Below the pieces are notes generated by a model. The model did not search any database, was not told where the DNA came from, and saw only the letters and a list, made by a program, of their open reading frames with translations. From Centroberyx gerrardi (Eukaryota > Chordata > Actinopteri > Beryciformes > Berycidae): 64,000 bases of DNA. Positions 47,391 through 60,283 of this stretch are shown piece after piece. Positions within the stretch are counted from its first letter, which is position 1, and every line of letters begins with the position of its first letter. The stretch covers positions 22,055,315 through 22,119,314 of the forward strand of contig NC_135997.1 in assembly GCF_048128805.1 (NCBI RefSeq), read 5' to 3'. The position numbers and the translations under genes were made by a program.

Positions 47391-50071
47391 CCTGCCCTAG
47401 GGAGAGGGGAAGGATTCAAGATGTAAGATTCAATTTAGTGCTGTTTTCTCAATGTGTTGAGGATAAAAATAAGGACATGATTTCTTCGTATTCACAGACA
47501 TACAGTCCACTTACAAAACCCGTTTTGATACACAGTGGAAAAATGCAAAAGTAGGAAGGCGCATTCTATAGAGAGTGATGGATGGATAGGGTGACAGGAA
47601 GGCAGAAAGATCGAGGAAGAGAAGATGGAGATAAGGAGAGAGATGGGGAGATGGGTAGGCAGAAGGAGGGAGGCAGAGCAATAGAGAGAGAGAAATAAAG
47701 GCTGATTTGCGAGCATTTATAGTTCTGCGTTGGTGATTCTGTGTGTACACCACCGAAAGCTACATGGCAACAACAGTAGTAGTAGTGTTTACATTCTCCG
47801 AAACCCATGTTCTGGGATATTTCTCGCCATGAATTCAGTTTATTCACTTTTTTATTCACCATTTGGGGATGAGGTGTCGTACAAATGAACATATTTGTGA
47901 ACCTCCTCAGCTACTCTCTCTTCGATCTGCTCCATATTGTCTTCAATATTGACAGACGTCAACCGGTTAGCCTTCAGGTAGGAGGAAATACGAAGCGACT
48001 GAAACGGGCCAATCACAGTTCTTGCGGTCTTGCAGGCTCTGTTACAAAAACTGTATATATGTATGAAACTTACAAGGGTGAGTCAACCTTGGAATCAACT
48101 CCTCAAGCTTAGGGCCCTTTTAGCCTTGCTGTTGTTTTATTATAAGAGACATGAGTCATTGGAAGAGGCTTCTTCTGTATTCATGTCAAGGGCACAAGAG
48201 AACATTCGGGACCAACCTGAGACACTATGTCCGCTGCTTCAAGATAAATCAATGGCTGCCCTAGTCCCTTTAGGAAACTGATCCTGTGGCTGAGGTGGCT
48301 GTGTGTGAGAAATACAGGCTATTAATAATCTGTAGACCCAGTTACCTCCTGCTGGCAGGCTTCATGGTGACCCACTGGGCTAAAGTAAACCAATCAAAGA
48401 ACAAAGAAGTTCCAAAATACACTTCCTTAACAACAAAGCTGGCTTTCAAGGTGCTAGCAATTTTGTGACTGCGAATCAAAATAAACTGCAATTTGCAATA
48501 TGAGTAATAAGATCTCAGAGCCAAAACTTCAATCTGTCACTGCCCACATATTTGTGGAGTTATTGATATAACTGAAATTGAAAATTTTGCCCTAAATTTT
48601 GCTTGAAAATTAGCATCAGAGCCAAAAAAATCCCTGTTAACTACCAATCAACTTAGCAGTTAGGCCATAGTACGCATTTAGTCCAGGTCCAGATGAATGT
48701 CTATTGAGATCCGTATTTGTCTGACCATTGAAAAAACAGGGTGTGCCACCCTGCCTAGAGAAGCTGCCAAACCACCCAAAAGAATTTCAGTTCAGTTTCA
48801 GTATCTGTTTCATTCACATGGAATGCTGTTTCAGGAGACTTGTGTGGAAACACTGACATAGATGATCAATGTGGTCAATGTCATGTCTACGTGTGAATGT
48901 GTGTGACTGTACAACTGTGAAGCAGGATGTTGCTGAAAAAGAGCATGCATGCTCAGCAAACTTCCCTGGACAAGATAAAAAAACAGCCAGACCATGAGAC
49001 ACAGCAGTAAGATTCCTCTCTGACTTTGGCACTCGTTCACAGTCTCATACAGGCAAGGGCCAAGGCATTATAAACTTCCTCTGCACATGTGTTGTATCTC
49101 CAATTCTGACTGGCTGTGATGATACAGTCTCCTCTAGCAACCATCCACCAACACACAAACACTCCTTCGTATCTCCATTCCTATTCCTCAAACATCCAGC
49201 GACGGGTGTGACACATAGAGCAATGCAAGTCAATGATGGAGCAGAAAGAAGAGCTTCTCATTCAAGACTCGTGTTGGCCATGCTTTCACACCTGACCAAC
49301 CACTTATATCATTACTGAACTAAAGAACTCGAAGACTCAAGTTGTTAGGTGGGGGCTACTTATTGCATTTTTTAATGTGGTTTTCCGGTAGACTCCTTCA
49401 TAGAACACTTTGAAGCAGACGACTGCTACTTTTTGCCAGCCATTTAAATCAAATGAGACATTTCCATTAGGTCTGAGACGGGTGGTGCAGAGCCGAGCTG
49501 TCAGTCTTTAGCTGACTGGCCAGCCAGGCTGCCTTCCAAACATCACACTGCTGTTTGTTTCTGCTTGCATCCAAAAAAAGGATATTTAAAAACTTTGCAT
49601 GTCAATGGGGGGTATTGGAATGGCTTGCTTGTGTGGGACAAAAAGGAAATGCCAACAGGGACTATAGACTATTGCCCTGCACAGCCAAAACCAGCGGAGA
49701 CGGATGCATGACGGCCAGGAACACAGGGGGCCCTATTCTGCTGAGAAGCCCAATTCAGGGAACGCAGCGATTTGAAGGGAATGGGTTGGAAGTAATGGAT
49801 GCATTCTATAAATACATTTGGAAAATATAGGCTAATTGATGTGTCATTATCACGTACATTTGACAACAATATCCCTGCCCCATGAACTTAGGACCCTGGT
49901 TACTATAACCTTTAATATCATGATACCAAAGCCCAAGGATACCTATAACAAAGAGAGATTTAGAACATACAATTTTATATTTGTTTATAGCATTAAAACA
50001 TTAGAAAAAGATGATGCCTTCCAATGTCAAAATCAATTTTAAATAATATAATGACAAGACAAGCTAGTAAA

Positions 50072-50390
50072 GGCTGGTTATGCTGTGAGTTTGAACAGCC
50101 AGCTTCAGGAGTTTACTCTGATCATACATCAAATTTTATCTACAGAGTGGAATAGTATCGTAAAGTAAAACTGTGGTCTTCTGACAAACCTATTCGACAA
50201 AATTCAATGTGTGGAGCAGAGTTTAGGCCCTGAATCTGGCTGGTTATGCTGTGAGTTTGTGCCAACAGCCAGCTTCAGGACCTAACTCTGCTCCACACAT
50301 CAAATTTTATCTCAGGGTAACACTGCGGGAGTAGTATCATAAGGTAAAAGTGCGGTCTTGTGACAAATCTATTCGACAAACTCCCTTTGT
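50072..50390. repeat. Tandem duplication of a ~170-base unit with a fold-back centre
   Basis: Copy 1 starts at 'ggctggttatgctgtgagtt' (50072) and copy 2 starts with the same words at 50238. Both continue through 'cagccagcttcagga', 'catcaaattttatct', 'gtggtctt/gcggtctt' and 'attcgacaaa'. At the join, 'tgtggagcagagttta' is followed about 60 bases later by its complement 'taactctgctccaca', making a hairpin-capable centre. Confidence 0.8.
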
Positions 50391-51850
50391 GTCAACATAC
50401 CACGAAGAAAATGTGTCAGGATGGTAGACCTGATTGCTTGGCAGCCCACCTCAGCTACAGACATGAGAATGAGCAGTAGGGGGTTCATGGCTGGGTCAAT
50501 GTCTCAGCCAAAGCTGACCTTGGTGCCAGGAAGACCAGTTCTCAATGGCATCTCTAATTCAGTTGTACTGAGTGGAAACACTCTGGGTGGACACACAAAC
50601 TAGTGTTTCCCTGAAATCCATCTGGAGAGGCTGATTAGAATTTGAGAAAAAAGTAACAACTAGGCTTAAAAAAGACTGATAACATTTCTGACCCTTTTTG
50701 TATGTAATTTAAGGTCCTTGGTTGGCAAAATGACACCACCTTCAGAGACTGGATCCTGCATATTTTTGAAATACTGAATGAGAAATTTCAGGTAATGATT
50801 TTTATGAAGTTGATATATAGCTAGTATTTTGGAAACTAACCCTTACTAACCCTAACAGGTATTGTTCTTTGCCCAAAACAATTAGGCTAAGTTTAGTAGT
50901 TTACAATAATCCATTCACTGTTGTTGGTTGATTAGGAGTCACTTTAAATGAACGCAAGTACTATAATTGGTAGTGTGAATAGGGCTAGAAAAGAACGAAG
51001 AACGAAAAAGAAAGAAGAGTCCCAGAACCAAAATGACCCCTGCTGTGGATAGATACCAAAACGCCACGCACAGTATAATATTTTCACCTGACTGGACTTT
51101 TAAAGACGAATTTAGAGGACTGGGGTACACTATGCCATGCTGTATACCAAGTTGTATGCATACATATATAGTAGTGCTGATTTGCATCCAGTTTGACTTT
51201 TAAAAGGGACACCTTGACCTTTTGAATTTTACTCTGTTTATTTTCTTCACTAGGCATGCGTCACATTATGGGGGAAAAGATCCAGCGTTTATTGTTCAGC
51301 TATGCTAGAAATCGATGTGACCAGCAAGCATCTTGTTAGATTGGCATCCCCTTGCATGAAAAATGCTTACAATGCCAACAAGCATTTTTTTTTGGATAAA
51401 CAAAGTGCCAATGCACAAACCTTTCCCCTTCATTGTGTCCACTGTCTGGAGAAGACAATTAATAAACAAAACCTCAACATGTCAAGGATTATTATCGTTT
51501 TGCTTCTGTGACCTGACCAGTGAACACATATCAGCAGTGCTATTCTTAGAGGCTTTGTGAATATGTGCCGAGGGGTCTCTCTGTCAATATGACTTTGAGA
51601 TGTGTATTCAGTTACAAACTGTTATTTAACAGACACCATTGGTTTTGGATGCCATGTTGTTTTGCTGTTAAACCAAAAAGCGAACTCCACTCTTGAAGGG
51701 GCAGAAAGTGCTCTTGGACAGTTTAAGGCGTATTGATTTTTCTACGGCCAGTGAAAGGGAGGTCCATTAAAGCCATACCAGCTGCTTGGCCAGCCGTCCC
51801 CCCTTCCCTCTTTGAGGACAGGACACAAGGGCCAACCATTCCCTCAGTAT

Positions 51851-51864
51851 TCTCTTTCTCTCTC

Positions 51865-51949
<85 letters not shown>
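51851..51949. repeat. Compound (TC)n(AC)n microsatellite
   Basis: A TC-rich tract to 51900 is followed by about 25 uninterrupted AC units (51901-51949). Confidence 0.95.
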
Positions 51950-51950
<1 letters not shown>

Positions 51951-54273
51951 CCAGCCCACACCTCAATGTCATCCTGCATAGATCACTTTGCAGGGTCACT
52001 TTCTTGCCAAGTCATCATAGCGAGAGCTGGTGTCTACTGTCTACAAAGATTAGATGAAAAAATAGCTAAATTAAAAAATATTGCTGAGAGAAATAGGTTT
52101 CGATTGACTAAGTGGTTTTGTTTTATTTTTCAGTGTCACACATCCAGTAGCTGAATAGCCAAATGGCCTATCTAATGTCACTCTTCCTGAAAACATTAAG
52201 CACCAAAAATAAAACCACCCTTGGCTGGGATTGTTGACACAACTAAACAAATCGCGAAGGAATCGAATGGCTAAAAACATTACAAATAGAATAAAAAGAA
52301 AGACCTGTTATGTATATAAGGCCTGTTATGTATAAACAGACTGTTAGCCTGTAGGAGAATGGCAATTCAACCAATTCCATCCACAACCAAATTAAGACAT
52401 TTGCATGAAGGATCACAAGCAAGAGTCATCCAGTTCAAAACCTCTACAAACATGTTTAGAATTTAAAAAGACTATTTCTTGCACAACTGAAGCGAACATC
52501 CGTCATGACTACTAATACTGAAAATCATTTGATGAGCCATTGCTACACTCAGGCTATTCTGCAACTCTTCTCAATATTGCATCTGAACCTTTGAAGGTTT
52601 ATTTTCCCTTGTTGGTGTGAAGGATGTCAGCTCTGAGCCCCCTTCCTCTGAGATTTCCATTATTATATGTTTGGGTTGTAAATATGTTGTCAGCATTCAG
52701 TGTTGCTGTTGTCTTTTTTCTGGACTAGCAATTAAAAAAAAAGATCCAAACATATCACAATTTATCTATCATGTATATCCTGTCTGTTCATGGTACAGAC
52801 TGTTAAATCAAACTACTCAGTGCCTCCCTGGAAAAGCTTTCCTTTTTGTTTGGGAAGGCTAACGGAAGGAATGCTACTTTTCCAGCGTTTACATAAGGGT
52901 GAAAAAACAAAAAACAAATGATGTTTAAGAAGAACATTGGTCCTTATTCAGCTGTAACCTACCTAATTTGCTCCCTCCTCACAATAACATGCTGTGATGT
53001 GTAGCACCTCCTGGGCCAGCATTCAGGATGTAGCAGATATGTAGACTAGCATGTAGGCTGTATACCTGAAAAAAGACAAACACATATATGTCTTGGGCAG
53101 AGGAGGTAAACATGTCACTGAAACTTACTATAAACCTACTAGTTACAACACATTGCCACAGTGGTACAATGTGTTCTTCCTGGCTGAATGTGGTATCCAA
53201 GATTTTGCAAGTGGCCTCTTTTACTCTCAGATAACACACCCATCATGCTGGCTATTCATAGCAATCTCGTGATACTGCATGAATTTCCTGCTAATAAGCT
53301 GCAATACAATTACAGCGTTTTCCTTGTCTACTAAACTCTTAGGTGGTAGACAGAGACAGTGTTTTGGCCACCTGAATGTAGGTCTTAAGTCTAAACCATC
53401 TAAGTGTAATAGTAGTATTTTACTGATGCACAGTGATTACTGATATATCAACAAACACCATGAAATGCCCTCCATCTTTTCCTTGCATCAGTTATGAGCT
53501 CTAATAACATGATTGTTCTTAGATATTGTTGTAACGTCAGGAGTCTTACCCCTTTCCCAAGCTAAACCCACCACACTGGCGGTGCTGCTACCTAACCTAG
53601 CACAAATATCCCATGTACAGTGTATGGGTGTGCGTGTGTAACGACGTTGTTGTGTTGTATCTACCTAATACATTACAGTCATTCCAGCTGCAGTCACATC
53701 CCTTCATCTGCCATATTCATTTCGCGAAGAAGCTAGTTTAACAACTAATCAACGTTAAAGCTAGCCAGTAATTTGGCTTGAACACACCAGACACAAACTG
53801 AAGCCTACAACAGATTACCGAGGTGCGACTGTGGTAAGAGGCTTTCTTCCTATCGGTTAGCTTACATGTCACCACCAACCTCATTCATTCATACGTCAAT
53901 TGTATATTTAGTCATATCACTAACGTAAATACTGATCGAATCTGCCTTGCTGATGTTTAAAAAAAACAACTAACGTAAATAGTAACCCATCACTTAACAA
54001 AGGCAAGCTAAAGGCACCAAGCTAGGTTTTCCTTGCTACTCTAACATTAACTGTAACTCTGAGGTCGTGACTGAAAACAGAGCACCTGAAACACAGACAG
54101 TCCAGCTAAAGCCGGCGAAGCTAGTCTGATATTTCTCTGGCAGAACCCTGAACGCGACCAAACTGACTGGTAAATCTCGCTTGCTAGTAACGCAGGCTAG
54201 CTAACACGTTAACAGTGAATGCAAGCGATGGACGCAAAAGCAGGGCTCCCCAACTGCCAGCTAACTGGCTTAC

Positions 54274-54450
54274 CTTAATATTCCTTGTTTGTTTCGTTAA
54301 GAACACTTTCGCGATACATTTTGGTGTCCTACATGAGCTAAACTCCAGCTCAGACGTTGCCTATATCCACCTCCATGTCCCCAACAGCACATCTCTCACA
54401 CAGAGATTGACGACAGAGCTTCCGGATTCGCCTCGCGATCGTCCGTCCGT
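54274..54450 (-). other. Candidate 5' UTR exon and promoter of zdhhc7
   Basis: On -, a CpG-rich stretch containing an ETS-type ATCCGGAAGC leads to GGAATATTAAG|gtaagccag, a strong donor with its last exon base at 54274. No coding exon of another minus-strand gene is seen between here and the zdhhc7 ATG exon, whose acceptor needs an upstream exon. The 5' limit is approximate. A 185-codon open frame on the opposite strand overlaps this exon and is probably not coding. Confidence 0.5.
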
Positions 54451-54779
54451 CTCGCTCGTGAATCTCCGGTGGTGGGATGTGTGGTTGAACAGCGCCACCC
54501 CGTGGATTAAGATAAACGTGCAACTACAAAAAAAAAAAATTAAAAAAAGCGATAGCGTTAATTGTCCACTAGAGGGTGATATTGAGCTAAATACGTTACA
54601 CTGCATGGATAAAATTGAAATAGGCTACTGCAATTTTCATCCAATTATTGATCTATTTACTGAAATATTGCAGATAGTTTTGGTAACAGGACATCACCTG
54701 TATGAAGACACGTGCACAATGTCATCGAATAAAATGTATGTGTATTTAAGATGTGTGTATGGGAATTGCTGACTGAATT

Positions 54780-55960
54780 CGACTGAAATTCATATGTAGG
54801 CTACTGTATCTGTTAAGTAACACACTAAATCCTGGAGGAGGGACTTTTTTTCTTTCACTAATCCTGCCCTGTTTTACTTTAGGTAGAATGAACACAAAAT
54901 TCTAAAAAGAATGCATTTTGGATCTATTTTAAGAGGGTAAGCTGCTTTGTGTTGGCAGGGCAAAGGGTTAGGCCAGGGGCTTGAGCACCTCTTCGACCTT
55001 ATCTGTGTAAAGTAGTGTTAACAGATTATGAATGATGATTTATACTGAGATGACTTCATCTCAAAATCTTTTTTGTTTAATCAATCTGTTTATTATTTTC
55101 CAGAATAGCAAACAAAAAATAATATACATTAATTACAGAAAAACTTCAGAAAGAAGTAGATAGATGAAGGGAATGTCTTAGAATAACATTACAAAAAAGT
55201 AAAAAACAAACCAACATAGCCATGTATATGTATAAAAAAACCTAAAAGGAAAAACAAACAGAACAGAAAACAAACAGAAAGAAGAAAACCAGCATATGAG
55301 GAATTATTAGCAATGACAGCCATTGTAAAATACACAATGAGTGGATGCACCATTGAGACATAATGTCAAATTTGATTTTTCAGGTGCATGGGGAGACAGT
55401 CTGTTCATCTCAAAATCTAATTAGATTTTTTGTTTTTCGTAGGATACCTGGCTGCAGAAGTGTGAATGAAGATCTGACTTGACTTTGTAACAGTAACAGT
55501 TTACATAAAATGAATTGCAACTATATATATATATATTTAAAACTTGACCTTAACCTTGAACTTAACCTAAATCCAAGCACTTAAGTGAAGCTCAACCTGA
55601 CCCAAGCCTCTACGAACCAGTAATCCATAACCTTATTTACATGAATTCACCGCTTAATTCATGCAAAATCCCCTTAAAATTAATTAAGGGAGTTATTAAT
55701 GGAGGAGACCCCATCAAAACCACCTTAAACACCCCTTAATTGACTCCTTACTTTCCAATTTAATGTAAAATTCAGGGAGACAAGAACTTGCCATTAATAA
55801 CTCATTAATAACCCTTGAAACCTTGCATAAAAGGCATGAAAAATCCCTTAATTACGAGTGTTTCCACGAATCAACCCATGAATAAATGCCTCAAAAACCC
55901 ATGATACAATAACCTTAATTTTTTAAAACTATGTTATTTATGTAATGGGGAAATTAAGGA
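54780..55960. other. AT-rich intergenic sequence with inverted repeats
   Basis: No exon seen. From about 55,540 to 55,920 the sequence is dense in 'cttaa' and 'attaat' words, with local palindromes such as 'cttaaaattaattaaggg' and the pair 'agttattaatgg' / 'ccattaataact'. This may be a decayed fold-back element. Confidence 0.5.
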
Positions 55961-56039
55961 CATTTCAGGGCTATAATGAAGGGGTTTGGTTTCGTAGGCC
56001 TTTGTGTCCCTTTGGATCTTTGCAGAGTTTCCCAGCAGG

Positions 56040-56215
56040 GAGCAGCAGGAGCCGCCTAGTCGCGGCCTCATGCCATCACGTGCCTCCCAGGAGGGGATTA
56101 TAAACCCGGGGTAAAGCAGCTTGGCCCTTCCCTGCCCCGCGGCTGCAGCTGCGCAGTGACGGCTCACCCGCCGCTTCTGTCCTCTCCTGTTCTGGTCCAC
56201 AGCCAATATCAGCTG
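56040..56215 (+). promoter_or_regulatory. GC-rich TATA/E-box promoter-like block
   Basis: A CACGTG E-box (56077-56082, in atcacgtg) is followed 16 bases later by TATAAA (56099-56104) and a GC-rich start region with 'cccgcggctgcagctgcgca'. The surroundings are otherwise AT-rich. Orientation suggests rightward transcription, divergent from zdhhc7. In human the divergent neighbour of ZDHHC7 is KIAA0513, so this could be its 5' exon. No coding sequence supports that within the window. Confidence 0.4.
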
Positions 56216-56889
56216 TCTGTTTTAGAGAGAGGGAGAGAAAAAAATACCCAGCAATCCACTAAAGCAGCTTAAAGGCTGAATCGGGGGACTGAAGGCCTTT
56301 CCATTTCCAGAACCACTGCTCTCACCTCTCATCTCTATCTCTTTCTCTCTCTCTCTCCATTATGGCAAGATGAGCATCTGACTGACTGCCACAGGAGCAG
56401 CCGGAGTGGCCCACGCAAACTGTCTGCTGGGCTCTCCCCACCTCCGCAAAAATACATGCCCCAAAACGTCCTCTGCTTGGATGCACCAGAAGGGGCATTA
56501 GAGACTGTCAATAGCCACCGAGACGAGCAGCGGTATTTGATTTTTTACTCTTGATGTAATCAGGATTCTTGTATCCGATTGAATAATGAATGCTAAGTGC
56601 TCATGTACCAAATAAAATCTCCCGACGGGGGCCTCAGGGTTCCCATGCGCATTATTATTTTGGCACAGGTTTTTTTCTTTTTTTTTTTTTTTTTGTTGAC
56701 AGGCTGGCTTTTGGAGTGAAATGAAGTGAAGCATAGTGGAGAGCAGAGTGGTTTGGAGGCAGGCAAGTCTGTGATGTGACTGTAGCTGGTCCCCATGTCA
56801 GTGTGTGCTGCTGCAGGAACAAAAGGAGAGAGGCAGATGTGGAGCTTGGCTTACATCAGAGGGGATGAAAGAGGGAGAGAGGGAAATAA

Positions 56890-57010
56890 AGCGAGAGGAA
56901 GAAAGAAAGAAAGAAAGAAAGAAAGCAAGGGACAGATGAGAGAAAGGGAAAGAGAGACTATGAGAGCGTAAGAGGGGGGAGGGTGGGGGGTGGGGTGGGG
57001 GATGAGTGGA
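56890..57010. repeat. Purine-rich tract: (GAAA)n and G-rich run
   Basis: (GAAA)n at about 56,901-56,925, followed by 'gaggggggagggtggggggt' and further G runs near 56,975-57,003. The G runs satisfy the spacing of a G-quadruplex. Confidence 0.8.
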
Positions 57011-57345
57011 GTGAGAGAGACAGTTCATGACAGGATGGCAGATCCCCAGACCAATGTCAAGAGTCATTATCACACAAATCGGTCTGTCAATAGTGACTGT
57101 CTTATTCTCATTTGGCCTGGGAACAGAGCCACGGCTGGCCAGTCTCCCAGATATATCATAATGGCAGATTAAGATGATATGGGTGTTTAAAGAATCTGTT
57201 GGCATCTCCTCACCTATAAACACCTCTGCAAGTCACTCCAGTCTGACTGGTGTGAGGCTGTGAGCCACCGCTGGGATTATGTCACATGGCATAACTCACA
57301 GATCTATTAGTAGCAATATATAATGAAATATGATATAATATAATA

Positions 57346-57375
57346 ATTACATTACATTACATTACATTACATTAC
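57346..57375. repeat. (ATTAC)n short tandem repeat
   Basis: Six tandem units of the pentanucleotide ATTAC. Confidence 0.95.
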
Positions 57376-57987
57376 TGTCTGTTTCTTCTACATTTGTGTG
57401 TAAGAATGATGCAAGATCACTTTTGGAGAGAGAGAGAGAGAGAGGAAGAGAGAGAGAAACGTCTTGTTTCTTGTTTCTAATGAATATAGATGGTGTAAGA
57501 TGGTGTATTATTTAATGCTTCAGGAACTACAAACAGCTAAAACTGGGCTAGTTTAGTCACTTCTATTACAGTGCTGAAACTGAAAGGTGTGGGATAATAA
57601 AGGACATTTTACAAGGAAAAAACTACTTAATAGATACTTTAAGGACTAGTGCTTTTAGGTTATATTTTATTTAATGAAAAAAAAAAAAAAAAAAGATTTA
57701 AACATTCTTGATTACAGAACCCCCAGCCATTCCCCCACCACCAGGCATTACTTGGACATCTTCCTTCTCCGTAGCCTAATTGTATTGCATGCAAACTGTC
57801 TCCACCCTGCGCGGAGCTGCTGTGGGAGAACTGAGTGCAGCAGTGTGTGGAGGCCGCCTGAGACTCACTACTGGGCAGACGCGTCTTGTTTAGAAGAGGC
57901 AGCAGTACGTAGAAACCTCTTCATTAATTCTTAAAAAGAGAAGCACATCAAGAGAAATTGCCTCGGTATTTTGAATTAAATGCCACG

Positions 57988-58016
57988 AGAGAGGGAGAGA
58001 GAGAGAGAGAGAGAGA
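57988..58016. repeat. (GA)n microsatellite
   Basis: GA-repeat run with one g insertion. A similar GA tract is at 57,427-57,457. Confidence 0.9.
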
Positions 58017-60242
58017 TGTGTTTGGGAGCAGTGCATGATGGGTATATGCAAGCATAGGATGATGGGGATTGATTTAGTTAATCTATATTCTTGTTAAGCA
58101 GGAAGTCCCAATTACATTAACAAATACAAATCTCTCCACCAAGCTGTGATATCACTCACACGTGATATTATAATAATAAACACAACCATGTTTGAACACA
58201 AACACACTGTAACATTTGCTAAATTATATTTCGCGAGCCCTTGAGTGAATACTCTTACAGAGATCATCTATTATATAGCTATAATATATATTATATATAC
58301 ATATATTTCCATGCAACTGTGCCAACTCTGCTGCTGCCTCAGTGTCTATATACGCTCCCATCTGTCTACATGGTCAATATCCAAGACGATGTACGCATGC
58401 AAACTCCCCTCAAGACAAACAAACAAACAAACAAACATGGCTGGGAGACGGCAGGCTTACTGAAAGTATCACAGGCGTGACAATACGGCCTGTTGTCCCC
58501 AGTGACACCGAAAACACCACAGACCCTGGCCGTGATGGAATGACCTCTGACCCCGCACAGGCTTATCTCTGCCGCATCCACCTTCGCCCCACCCACTCTC
58601 TCCCGTACACACAAATCCAGCCCAGAAGCCTTTTAGAGGGGATTTTCTAAGAAGGGCAATCTGGTGGCTTTTCTAAAGGGTAAAATGGGTGGAGGCCATG
58701 ATCTTTAGTCTCCCAGGCCTCCTTGCATGTATGGTTTAGTTTAGTTTATTAGTTTATTTGTACGGTACAGGTACAAGTACAGATAACGTTGACAGTTGCA
58801 GCGTCTGATGTGCTGTACATGTATATACTGTATAGCCAGAGCTAATTTCCAACACTAGTCCCTTGATGAGCATTAAAAATCCAAGCAATCGGTTTCATTT
58901 TAAAATCAAAAATATGGGTAATGACAGAAAAAAAAAATGCACAAACAAGTGTGCACATTACAAAATGCTTGGCTAAAGTATGAGCATTATGGGTAGGGTA
59001 AAACAGCCCAAGACTGAAAAAGGTCACTAATCTATCTTTTATTCGCTGTAGTAAACTCTTTTGTCATGGTTGTTGTTGTTTATTCACTCTCTGCATATAG
59101 CAGCATAGTAGGACGTCTTTTGAGCCCATCGAGGGGCATCTTCTTAACCCACTCACTGTTTCCCCCATTCACTGCGCTGTTCTATTTTCTGCACAAAGGG
59201 AAATTTACAATGGATTCACATTAAGGCTTCAGCCGAAGGAGCCGACGGCCAAACCTCAAGTACCTCCTTCACACACCACATGACCAGGATGCCAGCGGCC
59301 AACATTGGAGGACAGGCACAGAAGATGAAGGGGAGAGGGGAGGGTGGCGGCAATGGGCAGAACAGTGGAATGTATTACTTTGTAACGCATTTTTGCTTCT
59401 TATTAGAGAGCACAGCGTGGACAGAGACGGGGAAAATGGACGAAGACGGAGACGGGGTGACCTGAAGCAGAGGTCATGAAGCAGGTTCAAACTCGTACGC
59501 ATCTTAGCCCGCTGTGCTGCCATTATTCCCCCAAAACATGCAGCTTTCTGCTCTTGCCAGACCTTCCTCAGGGTCTACGGAGTTTGCCACGATGTGATAG
59601 GATTAGAGCTAAGCCTGGAACCAACAGATGCCATGGATCCTTTTGGCTCATCTCAGTTTAGCATGGGAAGCTTACTATATAACACACTAGAGAGGCTTAC
59701 TCTACTGTACTTAAAAAAAAAGACCTACATGCATGAGTGTTGGCCCATCCATTACTGCTTCCGGTGAAGGAACTCCAGGCATCTTTCTCTATGCATCTTT
59801 TTATGGGACAATACCATTCTGCAGTGGTAGTCATCATCGAAGTAGAACTGAACAGGCATGTAGTACAACAAAAGCCGTGTCTTGCAACCAGCTGGACGAC
59901 GCATCGTCATTCCTTGCTCCTCCTGACTGTCTTTATTTGGATTCTGTTAGTTTGTGCAGCATTAGTTTTAAAGTGGGCGGCTTGAACATCTTTGGGGTGG
60001 CAACCCTCCACCAAAGTACCACTGTATGCTCTTTGGGGCTTTCATCAAGGCGCTCAGGCGGCACCCTACCCCGCTCACCCCCTCCCCACCCCCCCTCCTC
60101 CTTCCAGACTGCTGCATCACATTCTGCCTGCGATCAATACAAAGTTTATACGAGAGCTTTTAGGGTGAGCTTAGCTTTCCTTCTCATGGGAGGGGGATAT
60201 GGATCATTATTGTGTGCATTGTGCATATGGGTGTGTGCATGA

Positions 60243-60244
<2 letters not shown>

Positions 60245-60282
<38 letters not shown>
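60245..60282. repeat. (GT)n microsatellite
   Basis: Nineteen GT units without interruption. Confidence 0.95.

Positions 60283-60283
<1 letters not shown>

Larger units (their letters stand above)
47397..54273 (-). other. Presumed first intron of zdhhc7
   Basis: About 6.9 kb between the candidate 5' UTR exon (donor at 54274/54273) and the ATG exon. No coding exon recognised on either strand. It contains the duplicated segment at 50,072-50,390, a TAACCCTAA motif at 50847-50855 and the microsatellite at about 51.9 kb. Confidence 0.5.

Noticed and set aside
54215-54772. 185-codon open frame on +
   Set aside because: It overlaps, on the opposite strand, the likely zdhhc7 5' UTR exon, runs through a poly(A) stretch as Lys codons, and resembles no family I know.
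56798-57223. 141-codon open frame on -
   Set aside because: Mostly Ser/Pro/Phe/Leu translated from the purine tract (GAAA and G runs) on the other strand.
59733-60242. 169-codon open frame on +
   Set aside because: Low-complexity Ser/Pro-rich translation of C-rich DNA with no domain and no splice context.
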